Shown here piece after piece: positions 44,903 through 57,151 of a stretch of DNA of 64,000 bases; the stretch's first letter is position 1, and the number at the start of each line of letters is the position of its first letter. The stretch lies in the NCBI GenBank assembly GCA_945859605.1, contig OX243815.1, forward strand, positions 42,166,959 to 42,230,958, read 5' to 3'. The stretch comes from Lumbricus rubellus. Taxonomy: Eukaryota > Annelida > Clitellata > Crassiclitellata > Lumbricidae. The notes under the pieces are model-generated. The model was not told the origin of the DNA. It worked only from the letters and a program-made list of their open reading frames with translations, and made no database searches. The position numbers and the translations under genes are program-made.

Positions 44903-45709
44903 ATTGCTCAATTTTTAAGCACCACTTTTAAAGCACCTTTGATCAATCGATGGCCCTGGCCAACATAATTACTGTAACAGACCAGTGACTTCCTTAAGGC
45001 ACCTACAATGTCATGTAATCTTATGCCGTAGGCCCTGGCGTATCAACAACAATCGGTTACCAATTACCTTGTCCCAGAACGATTTCCTCCTTGCTTCCTT
45101 AATCACTCCTTACGTCGATTATGTCGGGGGGGGCTGCATCATCTCCATTAAAATTTTGACCAACTCACAAAAGTCTCACATTCTAGCTGCGAATGCAACA
45201 AGGATAGGATCCATATTCAATTAGAGTCTTCGATTTTATTACTTGCACACCCGGCTGTTCTGTCTTCCATGATCATAATCGGATTTCGATAAAATTATGG
45301 CGTCTCCTCCTCCAATCCATTCTTTCTTCTGTTTCTCGTTTCACTTGAAACGATCGTAGACTGCACAACGCATCAGACCAACGATAATTGATTATTATAT
45401 GACCAGATTTATTAGATTATACCACATCAGATTGCGTGGTGTGTAGGCTAATAACAGCAACAGTTCTAGTAGTACCAGCAGCACTATAGCAGTAATAATG
45501 GCAGTACAGTTGTTGTAGCAGTAGTAGTAGTCATAGTAGTAATAGTAGAAATGGTTGTAGTAGCCTAATTGTAACAGTATTAGTAGCAGAAGGGCAGTAA
45601 TAATAATGGTAGTAATTACTCGGAGTGATCATCATCTGCATCATCTCCATGTAGAAATAATAGTCCCTTGACATATGTAGATCTTGTTTTAGTCGTCTGA
45701 TGACGGGTA

Positions 45710-45745
<36 letters not shown>

Positions 45746-47992
45746 CAACAAACAAAAACGGCAGCAGAAAAAGTAACCAGAAACTCACATTAATAATAAT
45801 AATAATAATAATAAAATTTAATTGATAATAGGCCTAATAGCTTGACTTTTTTATTTCCCCGTTAAAACAGCCAAGCCGCTAGAAGGACGTGAAAAACCAT
45901 AATAGCAATAATTCAGTGGAGTAGACCTACATTTAGGAGATAAATATCGACCAAAGTTCTATTCACCTAGCTGAATAGATTTTACGGCAGGTGAAGGTCT
46001 TGTCTCTTCGACCCAGGTACGCCTATCCAGTGTGTTCCTGACTTTTGCTGGCATACGCTCAGCCACGCCCATTCCTACGTGTTTGGTTCAGCTTTGACTA
46101 TAATTATAGACATAGACATATTTTTTATTGATCCCAACAATTCAATTGTACTTGTATGCTTAACAAAGTATATACATAGCCGGCAATAAGCAAATACTCG
46201 AAGTGAATAAGTAGAATAGGAGTAAGGGAACAAATAGGCACACCAAAAGGGACAAGTCCCGCTAAGTAGGGGCCTAATTACCAGAGTGAAGTGTAAAAGT
46301 AAAAGCTGTATGGATAATTGGAATGCAAAGATGTTACTTAACTAAGGAAACACACACAAAAATTTATCAAAAACTAATGTAGTAAACACTACAGGAAAAA
46401 ACTCAGGGAAAAACTCAGGGAAAGAACAAAAACAAAAGATAAACTCAAAAAAGCAAACAAACAATATCCATCCATCCATCCATCCATCCATCCATCCATC
46501 ACACAAACATCTATCCGTCTATCGATACTCAATTTTACTCATCTATGTACACAAAAACTACACATCGACATAATAGGCTATTGCATCTGTAGGCTAATAC
46601 TTGTAAACAACATAGCTATAAACATCCTACGTAGACTACCTCTATTATAATACAAACATGTAAATGTACAGGACCTGCATGGTATCGACTTGTGCGGTTG
46701 CAGCTGTGTTCCAGATTACAAAGCGTTGGACAAAGCTTATTATTGGTCTCGGGGACTGTAATCAAAAGGCCAATGACTTCCATTGAAAATACATTCGCCA
46801 AGGTTTTTCTATCGTTTACCTTCGTTTCGAAAATCAAAAACGTCTTGGTTTGCCAAAATAGTAGCTCTGTTTGAAGTGAGACGATTGTAAAACGCAATGG
46901 ATGGACCCACGTATGCGAAGTTTCATTGAAGAGGACCTATTGATTTGGAAATGCGATTAGTATGCTATTAAGGAGTATACTCTATAGGCTACATTGTACT
47001 GTTATAGCCTACAACCTAAAAACGTGACTAAAACCAATGTCAATGTAACTATCCCAGCGCAAAGTCCCAACTGACTCCACTGCTATATTAATTTAATGCG
47101 GTTGTCTGTTTAATTAATCCTTGTTTCTTTCATATTTCGACTTTACGAATGAACATCTTTCTTTATTGAATTCTCTAAAGGTCTAACTGCTTGAATTGGG
47201 CTTAAAATCTAATTTCTCATTCTTAGGCCTACATGACATTGTGAATCTCTTTGCGTCAAGCTCTACGCTACCTCTGCGATCTTATCTTTAACTGATGTAG
47301 AGTCTACCTCTGTCGTCTGGACGTTCTCTCCGCTCTTTTGACAGTCATAATATCTAGGTACTTCTGGACGTTCTATTTTGACAGTTAAGACCTTCTAGTA
47401 GCCTAAGCCTATACCACGTCTCGGACTGGCATAATACATCATCGTGACTACGCAGCTGTTAGCCATTTCTCCTGGAACGTCGTTTCTGCAATAACGCGTG
47501 CTCAGATCTGATCTGGGGCACAAACCTTTTTGTCAGTGTCGGTTCTCTTGAGACTAACTTGTCTAATCGAGTTTCTTCACAACGGAGACGCCTCTTATTT
47601 GGTTTGCGCCGCGACAGGCGCTTCATGCCTCCGTAATAATAATTATAAGAATAAAGTGGAATATAGATTTCAAGTGGGTGTTCAATACGATACAACTATC
47701 AGACTTTGCTTTTCAAGAATATCAAAAATAATTCTAATCGAAAACCGATGACGTGCACATGGATTCGCCTTGGTTGGTGGATTTTTATAATGACCATGGC
47801 TTAATAATGTAAGAAGGAGGCCAATTGTCTGCGTCACATACATGTAATGTGCCTAGCCTACAGTGCTAATTAAACAATCCATACTAGACCTGTGCGAATT
47901 AAATACATCAAATGGCGCGTGCAGAGGTAGGCCCGCCACAGATTTGGCAACCTAGATATTGATTCAAATCACAGTCAAGCTATAGAGACGAC
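44903..47992. other. Intergenic; simple repeats and a LINE fragment, no gene
   Basis: Contains GTA-rich repeats (45480-45600), a CAG run (45715-45742), an AAT run (45790-45813), a reverse-oriented LINE 3'-end fragment (46110-46270, partner 24660-24790) and a CATC run (46467-46500). Two opposed short frames at 46616-46897 look non-random but have no ATG-to-splice logic or motif, so I leave them uncalled. Confidence 0.45.
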
Positions 47993-48259
47993 CAAGGCCG
48001 TATCTAGGGGGTGGTTTGGGTGTTTGAATACCCCCCAAATGAAAAACTGCAAAAATAAAAGAATGCATTTTACTAGCACTTGATGTAAGAGCAACAGTTT
48101 GCTATGCATTGGACGTCCAGAACCCGCTATCAGAGCTCACGACAGCTTCTCTAAACCAATTAGTCAGTCGATTCGGTTGCTTGTCAGCTTGGTCAGTAAT
48201 GCTCACGGTCGAGTAAACAACACCGCTCGAAATAAAATAAAATCCTGGGTACGGCCTTG
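47993..48259. mobile_element. hAT-like MITE (267 bp)
   Basis: Ends CAAGGCCGTATCTAGGG and CCTGGGTACGGCCTTG; flanking 8-mers gagacgac (47985-47992) and gagacggc (48260-48267), one mismatch. Confidence 0.8.
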
Positions 48260-48833
48260 GAGACGGCTTGCGTCCGCCTCTCAAGTGTCTTTCTGGCGTC
48301 GATTCTCAGTGATAGTAACTTCAATAGCTTCATGGCCAAGCCGTTTGAAGTGTTTCAAAACACAAGACTGCATCAAAAAGTCAATCGTTAAAAAATATTA
48401 TTCTGATTGGAGCGAAACGTAATCTACTGAATGCCTACTGTTTGATTGTTCATAGCATGCATTTCAGCCTGCCTTAATGCAATGCAATCCAATCAGAGCC
48501 GGATTAACAGATGGGGAATCGTGTCCAGAAAAACTATGGGCCTCAAAATTAAAGATTCACTAAAAACGGACACAAAAACAGGGACGCATTAAGGTTAACG
48601 CGGGCCCGGGTGCTGCTATGATGACCTTCCATTGTGAGAACCCACCTGTTCACTAAGCATGTGAGTGTGCGACTGTGCGTGCGTGTGTGCGCGTATTTGT
48701 GTATGTGCGATTGTGCGTGTGTAGATGTATGTGTGTAGAGCACTGTAGGCCTATGTATGTATGTATGTGAGTGTGTGTGTGTTCATGACGGTTCGCACAA
48801 CTCATACACACGTGCCCGTGACGTGCGTATGTA

Positions 48834-49847
48834 CAGGGTGGGCCAATAGAAATGCAACAACTTTGACGCCTTATAACTTAAACAATTTTTATCCGAACAC
48901 TGTGATCCGTATACTAACTTGAAGGTAATTATCCAAACTACTACTGTGTCAAATCTTGCGCTGATATACAGTACCGTTTAAATAAAAAAAATCGGTGCGG
49001 CGCACACCTCTCAATTTTGAATGTAAATAATGAACATCATGGCGCCGCTCACGGGAGAGGATAGAATCTTAATCAGAATCTTAAGAGTAGAAAAAGAATA
49101 CAATGCACATCAGATGTTGATATAATTCCCTTCTAGAAAATGGAATAAATATGCTCTACAATCTACATCGATTGATTAAACAAATTGATGCCACGGGAAC
49201 GTCTAACAGCCGCAACTGTGGTCACAAACGTTCTCCCGCCGGCGCATCGTTCACGTCATACGGTTGCCTATCTTAACGCTAACGTACCCGAGTTTATTGA
49301 ACCGGAGAACTGGCCATCGAACAATTCGGATTTAAACCCAGTTGACTATTCGATCTGGGGTTGTCTTCAGCAACTGGTCTATCATGAACCGATACGTGAC
49401 GTTGAACATTTGAAAAAATTGATTGTTTACTGCTGGGCTGAAATAACCCAAGCACTGGTGGACTCAGCCATCGATCAGTGGTCGTCTCGTGCCCATGCTG
49501 TCATTAAAGCACGTGGTGGACATATTGAGTATTTGTTTGACTGATGATAAATTCACTCAAGATATGAATTGTTATTAATTGTTAGAACTATAGTGATTGT
49601 TTAGAATTGAGTCATTGACATATTCAGTTTAAGACTTTTGGTTTTTTTCTTGCAGTTTCATAGCAAAAAAGGGACATCGGACATTAACATCATTATCTCA
49701 AAAAGTCGTAATAGTATCTCTTAGATATTTTTCATAATAATAAAATGGATAATTATGTTCAATCTGATATATAGGCCAAGACGCTCAGATAACAATTGTT
49801 CAAGTTATAAGGCGTCAAAGTTGTTGCATTTCTATTGGCCCACCCTG
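48834..49847. mobile_element. Mariner-like element, internally deleted
   Basis: Terminal inverted repeats of about 50 bp, nearly perfect: CAGGGTGGGCCAATAGAAAT at the left, its reverse complement at the right, continuing through gcaacaactttgacgcctta. Flanked by TA on both sides (48832-48833, 49848-49849). Inside, the plus frame 49185-49544 has ENWPSNNSDLNPVDYSIWG and AIDQWSSR, the C-terminal part of an IS630-Tc1-mariner transposase including the second catalytic-region Asp (SDLNP). The N-terminal DNA-binding domain and first catalytic Asp are missing, so it cannot move itself. Confidence 0.88.
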
Positions 49848-49849
49848 TA

Positions 49850-50254
49850 TAAGTGCACCTATCCCTGCAGTGTACACATTTACAAACTTGTGTGTACGAT
49901 CTTTGTTTTTAACGACAGTATCAGTATTTCCCAATTACTTGAGAAAGATCTAGGGTAGGCCTATTATTCTGATAACCGCATCGTAAAGTCGTGAATAACC
50001 TGACGAAGCTGCAGCCTTGCAATATCGTTGCGCTCTTTCAGCACGCTATAGGCAGATGGGCGATATCGACAAGCGCATAAATTTAAAAAACGTCAGGAAT
50101 CACTTCGTATAGCCTACGAGTCCCTTAATTTGCAATCGATGCGATTTCCACTATGATTGTAAGCAAACGCTGTAGACATGCAGTCGCCATAAGATCTACA
50201 AGTGTTGCCGGGTGAGGTCGTTTCTCGAGAAGTTCAATCAGCCGTCGCCACAGT
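49850..50254. promoter_or_regulatory. Upstream region of gene B2
   Basis: No good TATA box; a weak cgcataaattta lies at 50073-50084, 171 bp before the ATG. No similarity to the A-family promoter, nor to the B1 upstream region beyond the cagtATGAAG start context. Confidence 0.35.
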
Positions 50255-52248
50255 ATGAAGATCGTGTGCCTAGCTATCGTGCTGGTTGCTCTGAGCATGC
50301 AGGGTCGCGTGGATGCCGTCCCAACGATATTCGACCTTGTGGCAGGCAGTCTGGGACCTGATGGCTGCCAACCGGGAAACATCACTGATGACGGCTCACC
50401 ATTGGTAATTATGATTAAAATCACATGTGAAGTGCTTTTTCGAGAAGCAAGCTTACCGTATTTGAACACTACCTTTCAGACCTAATTATAGTCTTCATTC
50501 AACGATTTTATCTAGCAGAGTTGCTTGAATGCCTGATATGTCTTGAGTAGAACGTTCCTTAATTTCTTGTCATCCTTAAAACCCTGAGATCTTACCACAC
50601 AGAAGCTTAACCTACGACAACACAGCTGATGTTGAAATCACTATAAACTTAATTAAGGACTAACAGCTGTTGAATACACGAAGACGTTTCAGATTATAAC
50701 TAGGGGTCTACACTGGTCAACTTCCGCACACGCGTACAACCCAACCGACAGATTTTCAATCAGAGCTAATCGTAATCGTAATCTTAAATTTTTCTTAAAG
50801 CGCCACTCTTAATTTAAGTGCAGGGCACCAGCTTATTCACGAGCGCTACGTCTAGCCAGAGGGGTTACCCAAAAGGGTAGTCTGAAGGAGAGCTGACAGA
50901 TGATCTAAGACAATGAAAATTAATATATCATGAAAATAGACAAATACCAGTAAAGACACAGCTTTCTTCAATCGATACTTATCTTAGTAATAGCAATCAA
51001 ACATTTATATAGCGCCGGTCTGAAAGCAGCAGCGCTCTAGAACAGCGTTAGTATGCTACCTGGGACAGTAAACAAGAAATTATTCAGACATTTCCTCTAG
51101 AACTTGGATGATGAGAGAGCTTGTAACTCAAAGCAAAGAGACTGGGGAAGACAGTTCCGAGTTGGTGGGCCAATACAGATGCAGGCGTGATGCAAACATT
51201 GCAAACCCTATTAAAACCTGTAGACTTAGGCTAGGCTATAACTAGCTGAGTGATGCGATTGCGTTAATAACGTTTGTATTTTATTTCTATAGTTGAACGT
51301 TCTGCCGGCTAACTTCGGCTTCACTGTAGACTATCAGTGCGCCAACGAAGAGGTAGACGTTATTCTCTACTTTATCAGTAATTTATTCATGCTGTTACTA
51401 TTTTATTTTTACATTTTTATCATCATCATCATCTTTATCATATTCACCATCCTCATAATCATCGACAGCATCATCACTATCGTTATCATCATCATCATCA
51501 TCATCATCAACAACAACATCATCATCATAATCATCATCATCATCATCATCATCATATTTTAATCGTTATCACTATTATTTATGGGCTAATTATTAGAATT
51601 ATCATCTTCGTCGTTGCCGTTATCATCATCATTGTCATTATTACAAGCATTTCAGCGCAAACAGAGTCATGTAGAAATGCAAATCTGAGGTGCAAAGCAT
51701 TGTATGCGAGTGGATGAAAGTTCTACAACTAATGTGCTTCTCACTTTCGTAACTATAGGCCTACATAGACTTATGGTCTAAAGCAATGGTAATAAAGGGA
51801 AACAAACAATACTGAAATATATGAAAATACACCGCGAGAAAGTTCTTGCGCGCACGTATACGGTATTATAATAGGCCTACCACGACACAATTTTACACAT
51901 GGTAGCAATTTTTTACTCAATTCCAGAATAAAATTTCTGTTATTTTATTTCTCTCTCTCTACGACAGGGATGTTGGAAAACGATATTACGTAGGGCCTAT
52001 CTAAGTTACTGCTGCTACTTGAAGTTACTCGATGACTAATGGGTGTATGCAAGAGATTTAGAAGTAAGATCATGAAATTTCAAACCTTCTGTCAGCAGCT
52101 GAAAAATCTTTGTCACATTTTTCAGGTTCAGACGTGCCAACATTCTGGACGAATTCAAAAATTTGCGTCAATTCTTGTCATTATGGATATCAAAATTACC
52201 TGCGATGGTTCATTTGGAACTGCGGACTACTCGAGTGTGTTTGACTAG
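50255..52248 (+). CDS. Gene B2: small secreted 4-Cys protein (3 exons, 110 aa)
   Basis: Exons are 50255-50404 (50 codons), 51293-51352 (20) and 52126-52248 (40 plus TAG); both introns are phase 0, donors gtaatt (weak) and gtagac (weak), acceptors atttctatag and tttttcag. The signal peptide MKIVCLAIVLVALSMQGRVD is probably cut after Ala21. Mature Cys: PDGCQPG (exon 1), VDYQCANEE (exon 2), VQTCQHSG and KITCDGSFG (exon 3), the same plan as B1. Without the intron-2 splice, exon 2 would run into an ATC microsatellite, which supports the splice. No known domain. Confidence 0.7.
50762..50890 (+). repeat. Dispersed CAGCTTATTC repeat in intron 1 of B2
   Basis: Reads taatcgtaatcgtaatct, aagcgccactc, gcaccagcttattcacgagc and gaggggttacccaaaaggg; a full-length family copy. 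Confidence 0.75.
51000..51190 (-). repeat. LINE/SINE 3'-tail fragment in intron 1 of B2
   Basis: acatttatatagcgccggtc is the shared LINE/SINE tail in reverse; the rest is unassigned. Confidence 0.45.
51415..51562 (+). repeat. (ATC)n microsatellite in intron 2 of B2
   Basis: About 150 bp of ATC/ATT units starting 60 bp after the exon 2 donor. Confidence 0.95.
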
Positions 52249-52566
52249 TGAACGGGAAACGATGGCAACAGACGATGTTCATGATTCTGATGACAACTGC
52301 AGCTCCCCAATTATTTTATTCCACGTTAATAGATTAAAACTTAAGGCGATAACCAGTCTCGGTAAAATCTAGAGAGGTAGAGAATTCCAAATGGAATGAA
52401 TGAACGCTATAAATGAACGTAGGACATAATTTGTTTTAATACAAGACGTGTACGAGTGTAAAAAAAACATTTCCAACCGACGATAATTATTAATCAACAC
52501 AACAACGTCATAGACCTATGCTCTTCTTAAGTGCTTCTGTTTTTGATTAGCATAAGCTTAGTATGG

Positions 52567-52572
52567 AATAAA
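52567..52572 (+). terminator. Possible poly(A) signal of gene B2
   Basis: AATAAA 319 nt after the B2 stop codon. Another lies near 52706. Confidence 0.4.
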
Positions 52573-53182
52573 TAATTTTAATTTTAATCTTTATGTGGTC
52601 TGAACTACTAGTTAAACGAGGTAGGCTAAACATTATTTATGCTAAACAAAAATAATAATTGTGAACCAAAATAGGACCGTGTGTAACGACATTAATCTTT
52701 ATTAACAATAAAAGTATCAAAAGGCGACAAAATAATTATAGTAACAGAACAATTCAACAGAGTGAACGAAAATATTTTAAAGCAAAATAGTTGACAAAAA
52801 CATAATTATGTATTATGCATTAGCTCGTAAACCGCTTTTGTTGAATCTACAACAAACGAACCCTTATTTTTCACTGTTTAAGACTTTTAGTGATCACGGG
52901 CCTACACTTAGACCAACGACCAGATAAGGGGTCTGATTGAAATAAATTTTAATAAAATAAAATATCTGTACACGTTTTTCTACAGCTGTCGTAAGACACG
53001 ACTGTGAATTTTTCAATATCTGATAAGGAAGAGCCATCACCATCGCTGCCGGTTCAAATGGATGCCAGTGCCAGAGCATCAAAGGTCCAGTGATTGTCAT
53101 AGACTGTCTTCAACATATTTTAACAGTTTGATCGGATAAAGGAAGTTCGCGAAGAAATTGCTGATCAGATAGATATCTGTCA
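52573..53182. other. Intergenic between B2 and the minus-strand ORF
   Basis: A+T-rich with several AATAAA strings on the plus strand (52934-52966). No gene seen. Confidence 0.4.
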
Positions 53183-53611
53183 TCAGTGACTATCTATCAT
53201 CCCTTTATTTACCATAGCTGCACCTGTCCTATAATTACGAATTAATCTTAGCCTGATGGGATGATTAATAATCACGACGGTCTCAGATTTAGAGCTTCGA
53301 GCATGGTTCTGCAGGCAGATTTTATGTAGCGCATGTTTTTTCACAGGTCCACGCTGTCGATGAGATCCATTTTGGATGTTGTTATTGTTGTTGCTGTCGC
53401 TGCTGCTGGCACTTTCCCGTTTTCCGTTTTCATTTCGACGGCAGCATGACTGGAACAAGCACAAAATGAACCGTTGACATTTTAACTGCAGTAGCCTATA
53501 ATTATAGCCTAAAGACAATTTTGCATTGTCAGCAGTATTGAGCCATGACCCGCTAAGTGTGGGCATTGTAAGACAAATGAAGATAAGAGAAATCATTAGG
53601 AGCACTTTCAT
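53183..53611 (-). CDS. Candidate secreted precursor, 142 aa (uncertain)
   Basis: A single open frame starts at an ATG with G at -3 and a convincing signal peptide (MKVLLMISLIFICLTMPTLS). After it come Cys45, Cys51 and the pair Cys56-Cys57, then basic sites RR (58-59), GKR (63-65, the shape of an amidation plus cleavage site) and KK (91-92), an Asn/Ser-rich spacer and a basic C-terminus. This layout would suit a peptide-hormone or other processed precursor, but no known family is recognised. Against it, the frame contains the DNA string ttataggctactgcag, which looks like a 3' splice site and carries the TAGGCTA motif otherwise confined to non-coding DNA. Part of the frame may therefore be intron. 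Confidence 0.35.
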   Translation of the reverse strand: MKVLLMISLIFICLTMPTLSGSWLNTADNAKLSLGYNYRLLQLKCQRFILCLFQSCCRRNENGKRESASSSDSNNNNNIQNGSHRQRGPVKKHALHKICLQNHARSSKSETVVIINHPIRLRLIRNYRTGAAMVNKGMIDSH

Positions 53612-53857
53612 AGCCCTACTTCAAGACTCAAGTCTATCCACGCAGAAGCGATACCGAACCAGCCTCGACTAAAATAGGACAGTCTCAAGGCTAGAGAAAG
53701 AGACGGACATAGTGGAGTATAATTTCCCTGATGCACATCTTGTACCGTAGTGTCTCCGCGTTGTGACAAAAATGGCAAATAATTAACTAGACCCAGAATA
53801 CCCTGCTCAATACGATGCGAATCCGTCTCATCTCTATCTCTTTGAGTTACTCTCTTT

Positions 53858-53863
53858 TTTATT
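53858..53863 (-). terminator. Possible poly(A) signal of the UNC93A-like gene
   Basis: AATAAA on the minus strand, about 360 nt past the stop codon at 54224-54226. Tentative. Confidence 0.4.
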
Positions 53864-54069
53864 CTAATGAACTACGGTTGCAAATTATTACTCAATTAAA
53901 CGTTTAACGACATCTTATGATTATAATAGCCGCTCACGTCTTTGCATAATATAATAATTGTAGGCCTATTTCAGTGTCTTTCATCGATTTTTCCCTTCTT
54001 TCTTTCTAATTTCTTTCTAAGATTAATTAAATCTTATGTGTGATACGTTAAACGAGTGTCAACACTCAC

Positions 54070-54250
54070 CCCAAAATATTTAATCGCCTTTGCCTTTCAG
54101 CAATTACCCCAAATCGCCTCTGCCTTTTAACACTTACCCCAAATCGCCTTTGCCTTTCAACACTTACCCCAAATCGCCTTTGCCTTTCAACACTTACCCC
54201 AAATCGCCTTTGCCTTTCAACACTTACCCCAAATCGCCTTTGCCTTTCCG
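54070..54250 (-). repeat. 30-bp minisatellite containing the end of the UNC93A-like last exon
   Basis: About six tandem 30-bp units, read on the minus strand as aaaggcaaaggcgatttggg followed by gtaagtgttg. The first unit contains the last codons (GKGDLG) and the TAA stop of the UNC93A-like frame. Each full unit contains GGTAAGT, a consensus 5' splice site. The last unit has diverged (gtaattgctg, then ttttggggtgagt). Confidence 0.9.
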
Positions 54251-54598
54251 TCGTTGCATGAACTCGACGATAAAGTACCCGATCATTCCGACGATCAGCA
54301 TACTCATCAGTATGTAGAGTTTGACGCTCGTGCACAGGAACGTGCTGTATGCGAAGGCGATGATGAAACCCATAGACTCCCACATTCGGTAGTTGGAGAA
54401 AGCCGCCTCAGACTCGTTTGAGAATAGAACGCCGTAGACAGCTGAAAAACGCATCCAACGCATGTGACGTGTTTTTTTATGAAGACGAAGAATGAGATGG
54501 AGGAGGAGGAAGAGGAGGAGGAGGAGGAGGAGGAGGAGGAGGAGGAAGAGAAAGATTAGGAGGAAAAGGAGGAGGAGGAAGAGGAAGATGAGGAGGAA

Positions 54599-54629
<31 letters not shown>

Positions 54630-57119
54630 AGGTGGAGGAAGGGAAAGAAGAAGAGGAAGAGGAGGAGGAAGAGGAGAAGGAGAAAAAGTAGGAGAAGGAG
54701 AAGAAGGAGGAGGAGAAAGAGGAAGAGGAGGAGAAGAAGGAGAAGGAAGAGAAAGAGGAGGAGAAGAGGAGAAGGAGAGGAGAAGAAGGAGGAGAAGGAG
54801 GAGGAGGACGAGAAGGAGGAGGAGGACGAGAAGGAGGAGGAGGAGGAAGAGGAGGAGGAAGAGGAGAAGGAGGAGGAGGAGGAGGAAGAGGAGGAAGAGG
54901 AGGAGAAACAGAAGAAAGAAGACGAAGAGAAAGAGAGGAGGAGAAGGAGAAGGGTCCAGCAGTCCGTGCAAAGAAAATTGTATTGTATTGTATTGTAGGC
55001 ATATAATATAAATTTATAAAGCGCCTCTCACAGTGCAGACCAATCAGAGACGCAAATGGTTAGAAGCGAGCAAGAAGCATATCTAAAAAAGATGACGATT
55101 TGTTTTTATTTTATTTAAAGTCCTTAATTTTAGTGCACGATGCCGAAGACAATAATAACCTAACGACTGTGAGTTTGAGTTCGATGAGCAGACTCCAGTA
55201 TAAGTGTTACGCGAATAGAACGAATTCTTGTACCCCAGCAGTATTTGAACTTTGAGCAAGCTCTTTAATTCAAAACTGCTGGAATCCATCGCAAACCGTT
55301 CTCTTTGTCAGATCGGCAGCACCTCTGAGGATTTCCCTTAAGGTGGAACTATATAAATTTACGATTCCAATAACGATTATTATATACATTTAAGCGTATG
55401 TATGCATGCACAATTCTTCTTCTTCTTCTGGTACTCCGCCCTTAGGCAGGTTGTCCAAATGAATGTCGACACTCTTCCTTCCGCTGGGCCTTCTCCTTTA
55501 GCGATGCAATGTTTAGTAAACTAAAGGCATACACAACACATAATAATAGCCCATGAGGTGAATCAGTGAATCATTAGGCGATTGTTGTCATTATATAGCG
55601 CCTACTGTTTATCTGCGTCTGCCAGATTCCATCTGAGAAGCCCCACATTCCGGCCAAGATGTAGAGCACGTATTCCTCCTCAGGATTCGGAGACCAAAAC
55701 AGCAGAGTAAACTGAGTACACAGATCCATGCACATGCCTATAGGACAAAAGATAACAGAGCTACATAAAACGTAGGCCTACGCTTTATGCTACCACATCT
55801 ATTTTGCATAATTATTATACACTGTGTCCGACAAAAAGTAGACCCCAACAAAAGGTGTCATAACCCGGTCAAAACTTTAAATATAAGACTTCCCGTACCG
55901 AAATTTTCAATCTTAGCTAATATCAAACAGTGCCAAAAATTTCAATCCTGTTTGTCAAGAATTTGATTATTTTATGCAGGTATTATAGTTATAATCAGCT
56001 CTTTGTACCTTTTTCTTTGATGGAGTGCAGGAATTTTGTTATCTAGATTCTAGAACATTCCATTAGTTGGGACATGTTCGAGTTTAGATGATTCTTAACC
56101 GAGACTTACCGAGTCACATTTCAGAGGTTCAACTTTACTTAACCCGAGCTACACATGAACTCTCTGTTCCTGCTTTCCATTGAAAAATGACTGAAAACCA
56201 AACTCTTCAAGCTCTCCTATCCAGAGTCCAGTCAAACTCCGCACGACAACCATCATCATCGACTATACCATGCACCGTAGCACCACGCTGCATGCCTCCT
56301 AGGCTTGTCCTCCCTCTGATTTTGGCGAAAAAAGCAGCTCTAGCTGTTGCGGACTTGATTTGATCATGGCGTTGGTGAATAAGCTGGTCTCCCTGCAGAC
56401 GGGCTTTTGTGGGGGACTGAGAAATTCTGGGAGAATTACATTGCATCACATTGCCAAAAGCTGTGACCTATATTATTAATTTTTTGCCTTATCTTACCCT
56501 ACACTGCCTACAGTACACATAATCATGTAAGTCAACATCAGTCCTACCCATGATGAAGATGGGAATTCGTCCGATGTACTTGGAGACGTATCCTCCTGTC
56601 ATCGAGACGGCTGCGTTGACGAACCCATAGGGTAAGGTGACGAGACCCACCTTCCAGATGCCAAGACTGCAGGTCACGTACGACTATTATAGAAAGACAC
56701 ATCAACTGTGAAGAATATCGCTATACGAGTTTCCAACTGTTTTACACGAACAGAAGAAGAGCAAGAAGGAGGACGAGGATGAGGAGGTGTAGCAGGAGGA
56801 GAAGGTGTAGGGGGAGGAGGAGAACAAGAAGAAGTAGAAGAAGAAGAAAAAGAAGAAGAAGGAGAAGAAGAAGAAGAAGAAGAAGAAGAAGAAGAAGAAG
56901 AAGAAGAAGCAGAAGCAGAAGCAGAAGCAGAAGCAGAAGAAGAAGAAGAAGAAGAAGAAGAAGAAGAAGAAGAAGAAGAAGAAGAAGAAGAAGAAGAAGA
57001 AGAAGAAGAAGAAGAAGCAGAAGCAGAAGCAGAAGCAGAAGCAGAAGAAGAAGAAGAAGAAGAAGAAGAAGCAGAAGAAGAAGCAGAAGCAGAAGAAGAA
57101 GAAGAAGAAGAAGAAGAAG

Positions 57120-57151
<32 letters not shown>

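Noticed and set aside
48495..48610. Possible hAT element starting CAGAGCCGGATTAAC
   Set aside because: The right end (gggcccgggtgctg) matches poorly and no 8-bp target duplication is visible.
55830..55930. Mariner-like terminal repeat start (cactgtgtccgacaaaaagt)
   Set aside because: No inverted partner end or TA-flanked boundary found nearby; the same applies to 16617-16631.
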